A stretch of 64,000 nucleotides of DNA, from the NCBI GenBank assembly GCA_016712595.1, contig JADJQT010000002.1:186001-250000 (forward strand). Direction: 5' to 3'. Below, piece after piece: positions 19,808-28,157 of the stretch. This DNA is from Rhodospirillales bacterium (GTDB lineage Bacteria; Pseudomonadota; Alphaproteobacteria; Rhodospirillales; Defluviicoccaceae). The notes beneath the pieces were generated by a model. That model was not told where the DNA came from, did not search any database, and worked only from the letters and a program-made list of their open reading frames with translations. Every line of letters starts with the position of its first letter. Within the stretch, counting starts at the first letter, position 1. The translations under genes and the position numbers were made by a program.

Positions 19808-20484
19808 TGGGGCAGAAAGTCAACCCGGTCGGACTGAGGCTCGGCATCAATCGGACGTGGGATTCGCGCTGGTTCGCCGACGAGAACTACGCGGCCCTGC
19901 TGCAGGAAGATCTGAGAATTCGCGAGTTCCTGCATAAGCGTCTGGCTCAGGCCGGCGTCTCGCGGGTTGTCATCGAACGGCCGGCGAAGAAGGCGCGGAT
20001 CACCATTCATACGGCCCGCCCCGGGGTTGTCATCGGCAAGAAGGGCGCGGACATCGAAAAGGTACGGCTCGAGCTGTCGAAGCTGACGCGCGCCGACGTG
20101 CACCTCAACATCGTCGAGATCCGCAAACCGGAGATCGACGCCAAGCTGGTCGCCGACGGGATTGCCCAGCAACTCGAGCGCCGGGTCTCGACCCGCCGGG
20201 CGATGAAGCGGGCGGTGCAGTCAGCGATGCGTCTCGGCGCCCAGGGCATCCGCATCAACTGCGGTGGCCGGCTCGGCGGCGCGGAGATCGCGCGCTCGGT
20301 GTGGTACCGGGAAGGTCGGGTGCCGCTGCACACGCTGCGCGCGCATGTCGATTACGGTCAATCGGCGGCGCAGACGACCTACGGGGTCTGCGGCGTCAAG
20401 GTGTGGATCTATAAGGGCGACATCCTCGCGCACGACCCGATGGCGGTCGAAAAGCGGGCGATGGAGCAGCAGACGACGCGCTGA
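19807..20484 (+). CDS. rpsC: 30S ribosomal protein S3
   Basis: 225 residues. The N-terminal MGQKVNPVGLRLGINRTWDS, the KH-domain loop VVIGKKGADIEK (about 75-86) and the C-terminal domain with ARSVWYREGRVPLHTLRA are all present. S3 forms part of the mRNA entry tunnel and its helicase activity. One-base overlap with rplV; rplP follows after 27 bases. Confidence 0.98.
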   Translation: MGQKVNPVGLRLGINRTWDSRWFADENYAALLQEDLRIREFLHKRLAQAGVSRVVIERPAKKARITIHTARPGVVIGKKGADIEKVRLELSKLTRADVHLNIVEIRKPEIDAKLVADGIAQQLERRVSTRRAMKRAVQSAMRLGAQGIRINCGGRLGGAEIARSVWYREGRVPLHTLRAHVDYGQSAAQTTYGVCGVKVWIYKGDILAHDPMAVEKRAMEQQTTR

Positions 20485-20511
20485 CGCGTCGGCGCGTGGA
20501 GTTAGGCGAGG

Positions 20512-20931
20512 ATGCTCAGTCCGAAACGCACGAAGTACCGCAAGCAGCACAAGGGCCGCATTCACGGCGCGGCGAAGGGGGCCAACAAGCTCGACTTCGG
20601 CGCCTTCGGCCTTAAGGCGATGGAACCGGACCGGCTGACGGCACGGCAGATCGAGGCGGCCCGCCGGGCGATGACGCGTCACATGAAACGCGCCGGCCGG
20701 GTGTGGATCCGGCTCTTTCCCGATGTGCCGGTCTCGGCCAAGCCGGCGGAAGTGCGGATGGGTGGCGGCAAGGGCGCGCCGGAGTACTGGGTTGCCCGAG
20801 TTAAGCCCGGCCGGATCATGTTCGAGATCGATGGCGTGTCCCTCGAGGTAGCGAAGCAGGCACTGACGCTGGCCGCGGCCAAGCTGCCGATCCGCACCCG
20901 TTTCGTTACGCGCCTGGGCGAAGGGGAATAG
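20512..20931 (+). CDS. rplP: 50S ribosomal protein L16
   Basis: 139 residues; starts MLSPKRTKYRKQHKGRIHG and has the conserved GGKGAPEYWVARVKPGRIMFE (about 84-104). L16 organises the A-site finger and the peptidyl transferase centre at the base of the central protuberance. It is a late assembly protein. Five bases separate it from rpmC. Confidence 0.98.
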   Translation: MLSPKRTKYRKQHKGRIHGAAKGANKLDFGAFGLKAMEPDRLTARQIEAARRAMTRHMKRAGRVWIRLFPDVPVSAKPAEVRMGGGKGAPEYWVARVKPGRIMFEIDGVSLEVAKQALTLAAAKLPIRTRFVTRLGEGE

Positions 20932-20935
20932 GGCG

Positions 20936-21145
20936 ATGAAGGCCGCGGATCTGAAGTTGAAGACGGCGGACGAGCTGGACGAGATGCTGGTGCAGCTGCG
21001 CAAGGAGGCGTTCAACCTGCGCTTCCAGCAGGCGAGCGGGCAACTCGAGAACACGGCGCGCCGACGGCAGGTCCGTCGCGACATCGCCCGGATCAAGATG
21101 ACGCTGGGTCAGCGCGGCGCGCAGCCGACGCCGGCTGCCGCGTGA
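20936..21145 (+). CDS. rpmC: 50S ribosomal protein L29
   Basis: 69 residues, two-helix L29: LKTADELDEMLVQLRKEAFNLRFQ then TARRRQVRRDIARIKM. The short tail (QRGAQPTPAAA) is a common variable extension. L29 sits at the tunnel exit beside L23. It is closely packed between rplP and rpsQ in the operon. Confidence 0.96.
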   Translation: MKAADLKLKTADELDEMLVQLRKEAFNLRFQQASGQLENTARRRQVRRDIARIKMTLGQRGAQPTPAAA

Positions 21146-21155
21146 CGGAGGAACT

Positions 21156-21392
21156 ATGCCGAGACGCGTTTTGCAGGGTGTGGTGGTTAGCGACAAGGGC
21201 GATAAGACGATCGTCGTCCTCGTCCAGCGCCGGGTCATGCATCCGATCTACAAGAAGTTCATCAAGCGTTCGAAACGGTACATGGCGCACGACGAGAGCA
21301 GCGCGCTGAAGACCGGCGATACGGTTCGCATTCGGGAGTGTCGGCCGATTTCCAAGCGTAAATGCTGGGAAGTCCTCGCCGACGACGCCTAA
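21156..21392 (+). CDS. rpsQ: 30S ribosomal protein S17
   Basis: 78 residues. The OB-fold protein begins MPRRVLQGVVVSDKGDKTIV and has RRVMHPIYKKFIKRSKRYMAHDE; the C-terminal RIRECRPISKRKCWEV is diagnostic. S17 is a primary 16S rRNA binder that helps assemble the 30S body. A GGAGG Shine-Dalgarno precedes the ATG, ten bases after the rpmC stop. Confidence 0.97.
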   Translation: MPRRVLQGVVVSDKGDKTIVVLVQRRVMHPIYKKFIKRSKRYMAHDESSALKTGDTVRIRECRPISKRKCWEVLADDA

Positions 21393-21423
21393 CGCCTGGC
21401 GACGTGAAAAAGGGTAACGGATC

Positions 21424-21792
21424 ATGATCCAAGTGGAGACAAACTTGGATGTCGCCGACAATTCCGGCGCCCGGCGGGTGCAGTGCATCCGGGTGTTGGG
21501 CGGCTCCAGGCGGAAGTATGCCTCGGTCGGCGACATCATCGTCGTTTCGATCAAGGACGCCATTCCGCGCGGCCGCGTCAAGAAAGGCGAGGTCACACGC
21601 GCCGTGGTCGTGCGCACGGCGAAGGACGTGCGGCGGTCGGATGGATCGAGCATCCGCTTCGATCGCAACGCCGCGGTGCTGATCAACAAGCAGGGCGAGC
21701 CGATCGGCACGCGCATCTTCGGTCCGGTAACCCGCGAGTTGCGCGCCAAGGGCTATATGAAGATCGTCTCGCTGGCGCCGGAGGTTCTGTAG
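21424..21792 (+). CDS. rplN: 50S ribosomal protein L14
   Basis: 122 residues, exact family length. MIQVETNLDVADNSGARRVQ and VKKGEVTRAVVVRTAK are signature segments; it ends MKIVSLAPEVL. L14 contacts 16S helix 14 across the subunit interface and is where RsfS binds. Its stop at 21792 abuts the rplX start at 21793. Confidence 0.98.
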   Translation: MIQVETNLDVADNSGARRVQCIRVLGGSRRKYASVGDIIVVSIKDAIPRGRVKKGEVTRAVVVRTAKDVRRSDGSSIRFDRNAAVLINKQGEPIGTRIFGPVTRELRAKGYMKIVSLAPEVL

Positions 21793-22110
21793 ATGGCGGC
21801 GAAGATTCGCAAGGGCGACAAGGTCATCGTCCTGTCGGGGCGGAGCAAGGGCAAGTCGGGCGAAGTGCTGCGCGTCATGCCGAAGGAGATGCGCGCCATC
21901 GTCCAGGGTGTGAACATGATCAAGCGGCATACGCGGGCGAGCGCCAAGGCGATGGGCGGCATCGTCGAGCAGGAAGGGCCGATCCACATCTCCAATCTCG
22001 CGCATTCGGACCCCAGCAGCGGGTTGCCGAGCCGGGTAGGGTTCCGCGTTCTCGACGACGGCCGGAAGGTTCGCTTTGCCAAGCGCTCCGGCGAAATCAT
22101 CGACAGGTAG
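21793..22110 (+). CDS. rplX: 50S ribosomal protein L24
   Basis: 105 residues. A KOW motif opens the protein (IRKGDKVIVLSGRSKGKSGEV, about 4-24), followed by the typical GVNMIKRHTRAS and EGPIHISNLA. L24 starts 50S assembly and sits near the tunnel exit. It begins immediately after the rplN stop, so the two are probably translated in a coupled way. Confidence 0.97.
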   Translation: MAAKIRKGDKVIVLSGRSKGKSGEVLRVMPKEMRAIVQGVNMIKRHTRASAKAMGGIVEQEGPIHISNLAHSDPSSGLPSRVGFRVLDDGRKVRFAKRSGEIIDR

Positions 22111-22124
22111 GGTGAAGCACCGCG

Positions 22125-22664
22125 ATGTCCCGCTTGCGCGACTATTATAATTCGGACGTCCGGAAGAAGCTTCTGGACGAGTTCAACTACGCAAACCCGA
22201 TGCAGGTTCCGCGTCTGACCAAGGTCGTGCTCAACATGGGCGTGGGCGAGGGATCGCAGGATCGCAAGAAGGTCGAGGCGGCGGTGGGCGACATGACGCT
22301 GATTGCCGGCCAGAAGCCGGTGGTCACCCGAGCGAAGACGTCGATTGCCGGATTCAAGATCCGCACTGGCATGGCGATCGGTTGCAAGGTCACGCTGCGT
22401 CGCGAGCGGATGTACGAGTTTCTCGATCGGCTGATCAACATCACCTTGCCGCGCGTGCGCGATTTCCGCGGCCTGTCGAAGAAGAGTTTTGACGGACGCG
22501 GCAATTTCGCGATGGGGATCAAGGAGCAGATCATCTTTCCCGAGATCAGCTACGACAAGGTGGATCAGATCCGCGGCCTTGACATCATCATCTGCACGAC
22601 GGCACCGACCGATGCCGAGGCGCAGGCGTTGTTGAAGGCGTTCGACATGCCGTTCGCGAACTGA
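22125..22664 (+). CDS. rplE: 50S ribosomal protein L5
   Basis: 179 residues. The segments NPMQVPRLTKVVLNMGVGE, GQKPVVTRAKTSIAGFKIR and PRVRDFRGLSKKSFDGRGN are strongly conserved. L5 binds 5S rRNA and contacts S13 and P-site tRNA. It is followed 21 bases later by rpsN, standard spc-operon order. Confidence 0.98.
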   Translation: MSRLRDYYNSDVRKKLLDEFNYANPMQVPRLTKVVLNMGVGEGSQDRKKVEAAVGDMTLIAGQKPVVTRAKTSIAGFKIRTGMAIGCKVTLRRERMYEFLDRLINITLPRVRDFRGLSKKSFDGRGNFAMGIKEQIIFPEISYDKVDQIRGLDIIICTTAPTDAEAQALLKAFDMPFAN

Positions 22665-22685
22665 CGCGCGGCGAGGAGACGGTTG

Positions 22686-22991
22686 ATGGCGAAAACCAGT
22701 TTGGTCGAAAGAAACAAGAAACGCATGCGGATGGCGAAGCAATACGCCGATCGTCGGCAAGCGCTGAAGGATATTGCCGACGACGAGGAACGCAGCCCCG
22801 AGGAGCGCTTCGCCGCGCGGATAAAGCTGGCCGAACTGCCACGGAATTCGTCGCCGACACGCGTCCGCCTGCGCTGCGGGCTGACCGGGCGGCCGCGCGG
22901 GAACTATAAGAAGTTTGGACTGTCGCGCATCGCGCTGCGGGAACTGGCCTCATCGGGGCAGATCCCCGGCATGGTCAAGTCGAGCTGGTAG
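22686..22991 (+). CDS. rpsN: 30S ribosomal protein S14 (zinc-independent form)
   Basis: 101 residues from ATG 22686; an in-frame TTG just upstream (22683) is less likely. It is the longer, zinc-free S14 typical of Gram-negatives: the CxxC pairs of the short form are absent, while RLRCGLTGRPRGNYKKFGLSR and the ending IPGMVKSSW are present. S14 is a late-assembling 30S head protein. Confidence 0.97.
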   Translation: MAKTSLVERNKKRMRMAKQYADRRQALKDIADDEERSPEERFAARIKLAELPRNSSPTRVRLRCGLTGRPRGNYKKFGLSRIALRELASSGQIPGMVKSSW

Positions 22992-23005
22992 CGGAGAGAC
23001 GACGA

Positions 23006-23404
23006 ATGTCGATGACTGATCCTCTCGGCGATATGTTGACGCGGATTCGCAACGGCCAGCGGGCCGGAAAGCGCGCCGTGGCCGCGCCGGCGTCGAAGCT
23101 GCACGCGCGCGTTCTCGACGTCCTGCAGCGAGAGGGGTTTATCCGGGGCTATTCGGAAGCGGAAATTGTTCCGGGCGTGCGCGAATTGAAGATCGAGCTC
23201 AAGTACCACGACGGGGAACCGGCGATCCGCGAAATCAGCCGGGTCTCGAAGCCGGGGCGGCGCGTGTACTCGAAGCTGACCGAAATTCCGCGCGTCTACA
23301 ACGGCCTCGGCGTCGCGATCTTGTCGACGCCGCGCGGAGTCGTTTCCGATACGGAGGCGCGGGACGCGCACGTCGGCGGCGAAGTGTTATGCAAGGTTCT
23401 TTAG
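23006..23404 (+). CDS. rpsH: 30S ribosomal protein S8
   Basis: 132 residues. MSMTDPLGDMLTRIRNGQRA and the C-terminal VSKPGRRVYSKLTEIPRVYNG plus the conserved STPRGVVSD loop identify S8. In E. coli S8 represses the spc operon by binding near rplE, so it may do so here too, but I have not modelled the site. Spacing to neighbours is 14 and 15 bases. Confidence 0.98.
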   Translation: MSMTDPLGDMLTRIRNGQRAGKRAVAAPASKLHARVLDVLQREGFIRGYSEAEIVPGVRELKIELKYHDGEPAIREISRVSKPGRRVYSKLTEIPRVYNGLGVAILSTPRGVVSDTEARDAHVGGEVLCKVL

Positions 23405-23419
23405 GCGGAGCAACGGACG

Positions 23420-23953
23420 ATGTCACGCGTCGGTAAGCATCCGGTGGCGATCCCGAAAGGGGTCAAGGTGACGGTCGAAGGCCGACACCTCAGCGCCGAA
23501 GGCAAGATGGGCAAGCTCGACAGAGAGCTGATGCGCGAGGTCGTCCTCGAGCGCGAAGGCGAGGCGGTGCGGGTTTCACCGGTAGACGCCTCGGCGCGCG
23601 CCCGAATGATGTGGGGCACGGCGCGGACGCTGGTTGCCAACATGATCAACGGGGTGAGCGCAGGCTTTACCCGCAAGCTGGAAATCACCGGCGTCGGCTA
23701 TCGCGCGCAGATGCAGGGTGATATCCTTGTCCTGCAACTGGGCTACAGCCACGACATCCGCTTTCCAGTGCCGGCGGGCCTGACGATCACGTGCCCGGAC
23801 CAGACCCACATCGTCCTGACGGGCGCGGATCGCGAAGTCGTCGGATTGGCGGCGTCGCAGATCAAGGCGTACCGGCCGATCGAGCCCTACAAGGCCAAGG
23901 GTATTAAGTACGAGGGCGAATACGTGCTTCGCAAAGAGGGTAAGAAGAAGTAG
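23420..23953 (+). CDS. rplF: 50S ribosomal protein L6
   Basis: 177 residues, two tandem L6 folds. MSRVGKHPVAIPKGVKVTVEG opens the first; KLEITGVGYRAQMQGDILVL and IKAYRPIEPYKAKGIKYEGE belong to the second. L6 lies near the sarcin-ricin loop at the elongation-factor site. Ends with a basic EGKKK tail; rplR starts two bases later. Confidence 0.98.
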   Translation: MSRVGKHPVAIPKGVKVTVEGRHLSAEGKMGKLDRELMREVVLEREGEAVRVSPVDASARARMMWGTARTLVANMINGVSAGFTRKLEITGVGYRAQMQGDILVLQLGYSHDIRFPVPAGLTITCPDQTHIVLTGADREVVGLAASQIKAYRPIEPYKAKGIKYEGEYVLRKEGKKK

Positions 23954-23955
23954 CC

Positions 23956-24318
23956 ATGGCGACGTCGACGCAACTGTACGAACGGCGCAAGCGGCGCAAC
24001 CGCTACCGGATCCGCAAGGTCAGCGGCGGCCAGCCGCGCCTGTCCGTCTTCCGCTCCAACAAGCACATCTACGCGCAGGTGATCGACGATCGCGCCGGCC
24101 GCACGCTGGCGGCCGCCTGCAGCATGGAAGGCGAAATCCGCCGCGCGGAGGAAAAGGCGCGCGGCGCGGCACTGGCGCAACAGATCGGCACCTTGATCGC
24201 GCAACGCGCGCTGGCTGCGGGGATTACGTCGGTGGTGTTCGATCGCGGGGGCTATCGCTATCACGGGCAGGTCAAGGCTCTCGCCGATGCCGCGCGTGAA
24301 GCCGGCTTGGCATTTTAA
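23956..24318 (+). CDS. rplR: 50S ribosomal protein L18
   Basis: 120 residues. Basic N-terminus (YERRKRRNRYRIRKVSGGQPR), then RLSVFRSNKHIYAQVIDD and the C-terminal FDRGGYRYHGQVKALADAARE. L18 binds 5S rRNA with L5 in the central protuberance. Twelve bases before rpsE. Confidence 0.98.
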   Translation: MATSTQLYERRKRRNRYRIRKVSGGQPRLSVFRSNKHIYAQVIDDRAGRTLAAACSMEGEIRRAEEKARGAALAQQIGTLIAQRALAAGITSVVFDRGGYRYHGQVKALADAAREAGLAF

Positions 24319-24330
24319 GGAGGCGCGGAT

Positions 24331-24906
24331 ATGGCGCGTAGACCGTCCGGGAGACGCGGCGAGCGGCCCCAGCAGAGTGCGGAAGATGCGGAACTCAAGG
24401 ACAAGCTCGTGGCGATCAACCGCGTGGCCAAGGTGGTGAAGGGCGGTCGTCGCTTTTCATTCGCCGCGCTGGTAGTGGTCGGCGATGGCCGCGGCCGCGT
24501 CGGCTTCGGCACCGGCAAGGCGCGTGAGGTGCCGGAAGCCATCCGCAAGGCGACGGATCACGCCAAGCATAGCATGATCCGGGTACCGCTGCGTGACGGA
24601 CGTACCTTCCATCATGACGTCCAAGGCCATTTCGGCGCGGGGCGCGTGGTCGTGCGCTCGGCGCCGGCCGGAACCGGTGTCATCGCCGGCGGACCGATGC
24701 GCGCGGTGTTCGAGACCATGGGCGTGCAGGACGTGGTCGCCAAGTCGATCGGCACGTCCAACGCGCACAACATGGTCAAGGCGACGTTCGATGCGCTCAA
24801 CCACTGTTTCTCCCCTCGGGCCGTGGCGGCGCGACGGGGTAAGAAGGTCAGCGAGATTATCGCCCGTCGTGGCGAGACGCCCACCGGCGAACGCGTGCGG
24901 GGCTGA
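24331..24906 (+). CDS. rpsE: 30S ribosomal protein S5
   Basis: 191 residues. The double-stranded-RNA-binding-like N domain has VAINRVAKVVKGGRRFSFAA and VVGDGRGRVGFGTGKAREV; the C domain has GGPMRAVFETMGVQDVVAKS. S5 lines the mRNA entry tunnel and affects accuracy. An AAGGAG motif precedes ATG 24331. The N-terminal tail is basic and slightly longer than in E. coli. Confidence 0.98.
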   Translation: MARRPSGRRGERPQQSAEDAELKDKLVAINRVAKVVKGGRRFSFAALVVVGDGRGRVGFGTGKAREVPEAIRKATDHAKHSMIRVPLRDGRTFHHDVQGHFGAGRVVVRSAPAGTGVIAGGPMRAVFETMGVQDVVAKSIGTSNAHNMVKATFDALNHCFSPRAVAARRGKKVSEIIARRGETPTGERVRG

Positions 24907-24911
24907 GGGTG

Positions 24912-25109
24912 ATGAGCGAGACGAACACTGGCAAGGTTCGGGTGACGCAGGTGCGCAGCCCGATCGCCCGTCGGCACGACCAGCGCGAAACGCTGGTGGG
25001 GCTGGGCTTGAACAAGATGAATCGCACGCGCGAACTGGAGGACACACCCTCCGTGCGCGGCATGATCAACAAGGTCCGCCATCTGCTTCGGGTGGAGGAG
25101 GTCGGCTGA
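24912..25109 (+). CDS. rpmD: 50S ribosomal protein L30
   Basis: 65 residues from ATG 24912; GTG 24909 is an alternative three bases upstream. The short protein matches L30 (KVRVTQVRSPIARRHDQRET, then LGLNKMNRTRELEDTPSVRG). L30 is a peripheral 50S protein absent from some phyla but kept in most proteobacteria. Standard place between rpsE and rplO. Confidence 0.95.
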   Translation: MSETNTGKVRVTQVRSPIARRHDQRETLVGLGLNKMNRTRELEDTPSVRGMINKVRHLLRVEEVG

Positions 25110-25149
25110 GCGATAACGCCGGCCGGATCTTTGAGGAAATGAACGCGCG

Positions 25150-25671
25150 ATGAGGCTCAACCAAATCAGCGACAACGCCGGCGCCACCGGGCCACGCAAG
25201 CGGCTCGGACGCGGCATCGGCTCGGGGCTGGGCAAAACATCCGGCAAGGGCCATAAGGGTCAGAAGGCACGCAGCGGCGGGCAGCGATTTGTCGGCTTCG
25301 AAGGCGGCCAGATGCCGCTTTACCGGCGGCTGCCGAAACGTGGCTTTAAGAATCCCTTCCGGCGCGATTACGTGGTGGTCAACGTCGGCGCGCTGCAGCG
25401 CGCGGTCGAACAGGGGCGCCTCGATGCGGCGCAGCCGGTCGACGAGGCGGCGATGAAGGCCGCCGGCCTGTTCCAGCGGCAGCGCGACGGCGTGCGCCTG
25501 CTGGCCAAGGGCGAGATTTCCGTCGCACTGCGCATCCGCGTCGCCGGCGCCTCGAAGGCGGCGGTGGCCGCGGTGGAAAAGGCGGGCGGCGGAGTCGACG
25601 TTGCTGGTGGCGCGGCGCCGGCGCAGCCCGATAACGCCGGCGACAGCGCGCCCGCACCGGCGCAGGAGTAA
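25150..25671 (+). CDS. rplO: 50S ribosomal protein L15
   Basis: 173 residues. The glycine-rich N-terminal extension KRLGRGIGSGLGKTSGKGHK (about 17-36) that reaches into rRNA is diagnostic, followed by FEGGQMPLYRRLPKRGFKN. The C-terminus has an extra Ala/Gly/Pro-rich tail (about 150-173) beyond the E. coli length. L15 is an early-to-middle 50S assembly protein. secY follows seven bases later. Confidence 0.97.
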   Translation: MRLNQISDNAGATGPRKRLGRGIGSGLGKTSGKGHKGQKARSGGQRFVGFEGGQMPLYRRLPKRGFKNPFRRDYVVVNVGALQRAVEQGRLDAAQPVDEAAMKAAGLFQRQRDGVRLLAKGEISVALRIRVAGASKAAVAAVEKAGGGVDVAGGAAPAQPDNAGDSAPAPAQE

Positions 25672-25678
25672 TCCGACC

Positions 25679-27022
25679 ATGGCGTCCGCCGCCGAGCAGC
25701 TTGCCGCGCAAATGAACTTCTCGGCCTTCGGCAAGGCCACGGAGCTCAAGAAGCGCATCTGGTTTACGCTCGGCGCGCTGATCGTTTATCGACTCGGCAC
25801 CTACATCCCGCTGCCAGGGATCGATCCGGTAGTGATCGCCGACATCTTCGCCCGCCAGTCCGGCGGCATCCTTGGCATGTTCAACATGTTCGCCGGCGGT
25901 GCGCTGGGGCGGATGACGATCTTCGCCCTCAACATCATGCCGTACATCTCGGCGTCGATCATCATGCAGTTGATGACGGCGGTGCTGCCGAGCCTCGAAT
26001 CCCTGAAAAAGGAGGGCGAGGCCGGGCGCAAGAAGATCAACCAGTACACCCGCTATCTGACGGTACTGATCACCGCCGGCCAGGGTTACGGCCTCGCCGT
26101 CGGTCTTGAGGGCATGCAGTCGTCGATCGGCTCGGCGGTGATCGATCCCGGCATGTTCTTTCGCATGACCGTGGTCATCACCTTGATCGGCGGCACCATG
26201 TTTCTGATGTGGCTGGGTGAGCAGATCACCGCGCGCGGCATCGGCAACGGTATTTCCCTGATCATCTTCGCCGGCATCGTCGCGCAGTTCCCCCATTCGC
26301 TGGCGGCGCTGCTCGAACTCGGGCGCACGGGCGCGCTGTCGGCGGTGTTCATCATCGGCATGGCGGTGCTGATCGTCGCGGTAGTCTATTTCGTCGTCTA
26401 TGTCGAGCGGGCGCAACGACGCATCGTCGTCCAATACCCGAAACGGCAGGTGGGCACGCGGGTAACCTCGGGCGAGAGCAGCCACCTTCCGCTGAAGATC
26501 AACACCTCGGGAGTGATCCCGCCGATCTTCGCCTCGTCGATCCTGCTGATGCCGATCACGGTCATCAGCTTCATGGCCGACCGGGGGCCGAGTTGGCTGA
26601 CCACCGTTTCCGTCTATCTCGGTCACGGCCAGCCACTCTATCTGATCCTTTATGTCAGCCTGATCGTCTTCTTTGCGTTTTTCTACACCGCGATCGTCTT
26701 CAATCCGACGGAGACGGCGGACAATCTGAAGAAGTATGGCGGCTTTGTGCCCGGTATCCGACCGGGCAAGAACACGGCGGACTATCTGGACCGCGTCCTG
26801 ACGCGATTGACGGTCCTTGGCGCCGCCTACCTTGCCATCGTTTGCATTCTTCCCGAGATCCTGATCTCGCGGTTTTCCGTTCCCTTCTATTTTGGTGGGA
26901 CCAGCCTGCTGATTGTCGTGACCGTGACCATGGATACGGTGGCGCAGATCCAATCGCATTTGCTGGCTCACCAATACGAAGGCCTGATCAAACGGGCCAA
27001 ACTCAAGGGGAGACGCGGATGA
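25679..27022 (+). CDS. secY: Preprotein translocase subunit SecY
   Basis: 447 residues from ATG 25679. Ten hydrophobic segments fit the SecY channel; conserved parts include YRLGTYIPLPGIDP, GGALGRMTIFALNIMPYISA (plug and TM2) and the cytoplasmic loop FNPTETADNLKKYGGFVPGI. SecY with SecE and SecG forms the inner-membrane translocon. The frame is open upstream into rplO, but the start after the rplO stop is clear. The last bases overlap the adk ATG (ATGA). Confidence 0.98.
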   Translation: MASAAEQLAAQMNFSAFGKATELKKRIWFTLGALIVYRLGTYIPLPGIDPVVIADIFARQSGGILGMFNMFAGGALGRMTIFALNIMPYISASIIMQLMTAVLPSLESLKKEGEAGRKKINQYTRYLTVLITAGQGYGLAVGLEGMQSSIGSAVIDPGMFFRMTVVITLIGGTMFLMWLGEQITARGIGNGISLIIFAGIVAQFPHSLAALLELGRTGALSAVFIIGMAVLIVAVVYFVVYVERAQRRIVVQYPKRQVGTRVTSGESSHLPLKINTSGVIPPIFASSILLMPITVISFMADRGPSWLTTVSVYLGHGQPLYLILYVSLIVFFAFFYTAIVFNPTETADNLKKYGGFVPGIRPGKNTADYLDRVLTRLTVLGAAYLAIVCILPEILISRFSVPFYFGGTSLLIVVTVTMDTVAQIQSHLLAHQYEGLIKRAKLKGRRG

Positions 27023-27678
27023 ACCTCATACTTTTGGGCGCGCCAGGAGCGGGCAAAGGCACGCAGGCCAAGCGGATTCAAGATCTTTATCACGTCATGC
27101 AGCTCTCGACCGGCGACATGCTTCGCGCCGAGGTGGCGGGCGGCAGCCCAATCGGACGGGAAGCAGGCGCATTGATGAACGCCGGCAAGCTGGTTCCGGA
27201 CGAGATGATCATCCGGCTGATCGACCAGCGGATGGATCAGGACGACTGTAAGAACGGATTCATTCTCGACGGGTTTCCGCGGACGCTGCCTCAGGCGAGC
27301 GCCCTGGATGCAATGCTGGCGACAAAGAGGTTGAAGCTTCATCAGGTCGTCTCGATCGAGGTCGACGACGAGGCGGTGATCGAGCGGATCAGCGGCCGCT
27401 TCACCTGCGTCAAGTGCGGCCAGGGCTATCACGATACCTTCAGTCGGCCGGTGGTCGACGGGGTGTGCGACGCCTGCGGCGGCAAGGAATTCAGCCGGCG
27501 GGCGGATGACAACGCCGAGACGGTTCGCCAGCGGCTCGCAGCCTATTATGCGCAGACCAAGCCGATCATCGCCTACTACGACGAGCGCGATCTCGTCGTC
27601 AGGGTCGACGGCATGCGCTCGATCGACGAGGTCACGCGCGAAGTGGCCGACGCGTTAAATAATTTACGAGTTGACTAG
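27019..27678 (+). CDS. adk: Adenylate kinase
   Basis: 219 residues from ATG 27019, overlapping the secY stop by four bases. The P-loop GAPGAGKGTQAKRI is at residues 7-20; STGDMLRAEV and FILDGFPRTLPQA are AMP-site motifs. The LID domain contains a four-cysteine set (CVKCGQGY then CDACGG), so this is the zinc-binding long form. It catalyses ATP + AMP to 2 ADP. The neighbourhood secY-adk-rpsM is typical of alphaproteobacteria, where map and infA are not in this operon. Confidence 0.97.
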   Translation: MNLILLGAPGAGKGTQAKRIQDLYHVMQLSTGDMLRAEVAGGSPIGREAGALMNAGKLVPDEMIIRLIDQRMDQDDCKNGFILDGFPRTLPQASALDAMLATKRLKLHQVVSIEVDDEAVIERISGRFTCVKCGQGYHDTFSRPVVDGVCDACGGKEFSRRADDNAETVRQRLAAYYAQTKPIIAYYDERDLVVRVDGMRSIDEVTREVADALNNLRVD

Positions 27679-27698
27679 TTGCAATCTGGATTTATGGT
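27671..27698 (+). promoter_or_regulatory. Candidate promoter for the alpha operon (rpsM-rpsK-rpoA-rplQ)
   Basis: TTGACT at 27671-27676, overlapping the end of adk, and TATGGT at 27693-27698 with a 16-base spacer. It lies about 65 bases before rpsM in the only AT-rich patch of this part of the cluster. Promoters inside this gap are known in other bacteria. The match is fair, not strong, and read-through from spc is also likely. Confidence 0.42.
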
Positions 27699-27761
27699 TA
27701 TCGCCCCGCGGTTTCATGGTATCCAGTTGCGAATCGCAACACCCAAGCGAAGAGAGGCCCT

Positions 27762-28139
27762 GTGGCACGGGTTGCTGGCGTAAACATACCCAGTCAGAAG
27801 CGGCTCGACATCGCTCTGACTTACATTCATGGCATCGGACGCAAGACGGCGAGCGAGATCTGCACCAAGGCCGACGTTCCCTCGGAACGACGGGTGGCCG
27901 ATCTTACCGACGCGGAGGTGCTGCGTCTTCGCGAGATGATCGACCGCGATTATCGCGTCGAGGGCGACCTGCGGCGCGATGTCGCGATGAACATCAAGCG
28001 ACTGATGGATCTTGGCTGCTATCGCGGCCTGCGCCATCGGCGCGGCTTACCGGTTCGCGGGCAGCGAACGCATACCAATGCGCGGACCCGCAAGGGGCCG
28101 GCGAAGCCCATTGCCGGTAAGAAAAAAGTCACTAAATAG
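27762..28139 (+). CDS. rpsM: 30S ribosomal protein S13
   Basis: 125 residues from GTG 27762 (MARVAGVNIPSQKRLDIALT). HGIGRKTASEIC is the helix-hairpin-helix part, and the C-terminal RGLRHRRGLPVRGQRTHTNA is the tail that contacts P-site tRNA. S13 bridges to L5 in the large subunit. An AGAGAGG Shine-Dalgarno lies just upstream. Confidence 0.97.
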   Translation: MARVAGVNIPSQKRLDIALTYIHGIGRKTASEICTKADVPSERRVADLTDAEVLRLREMIDRDYRVEGDLRRDVAMNIKRLMDLGCYRGLRHRRGLPVRGQRTHTNARTRKGPAKPIAGKKKVTK

Positions 28140-28157
28140 ACGTGTCAGGATTGACGA

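Noticed and set aside
25379..26974. 531-codon minus-strand open frame within secY
   Set aside because: Antisense to secY; the His/Asp/Arg-rich product is the mirror of a membrane protein.
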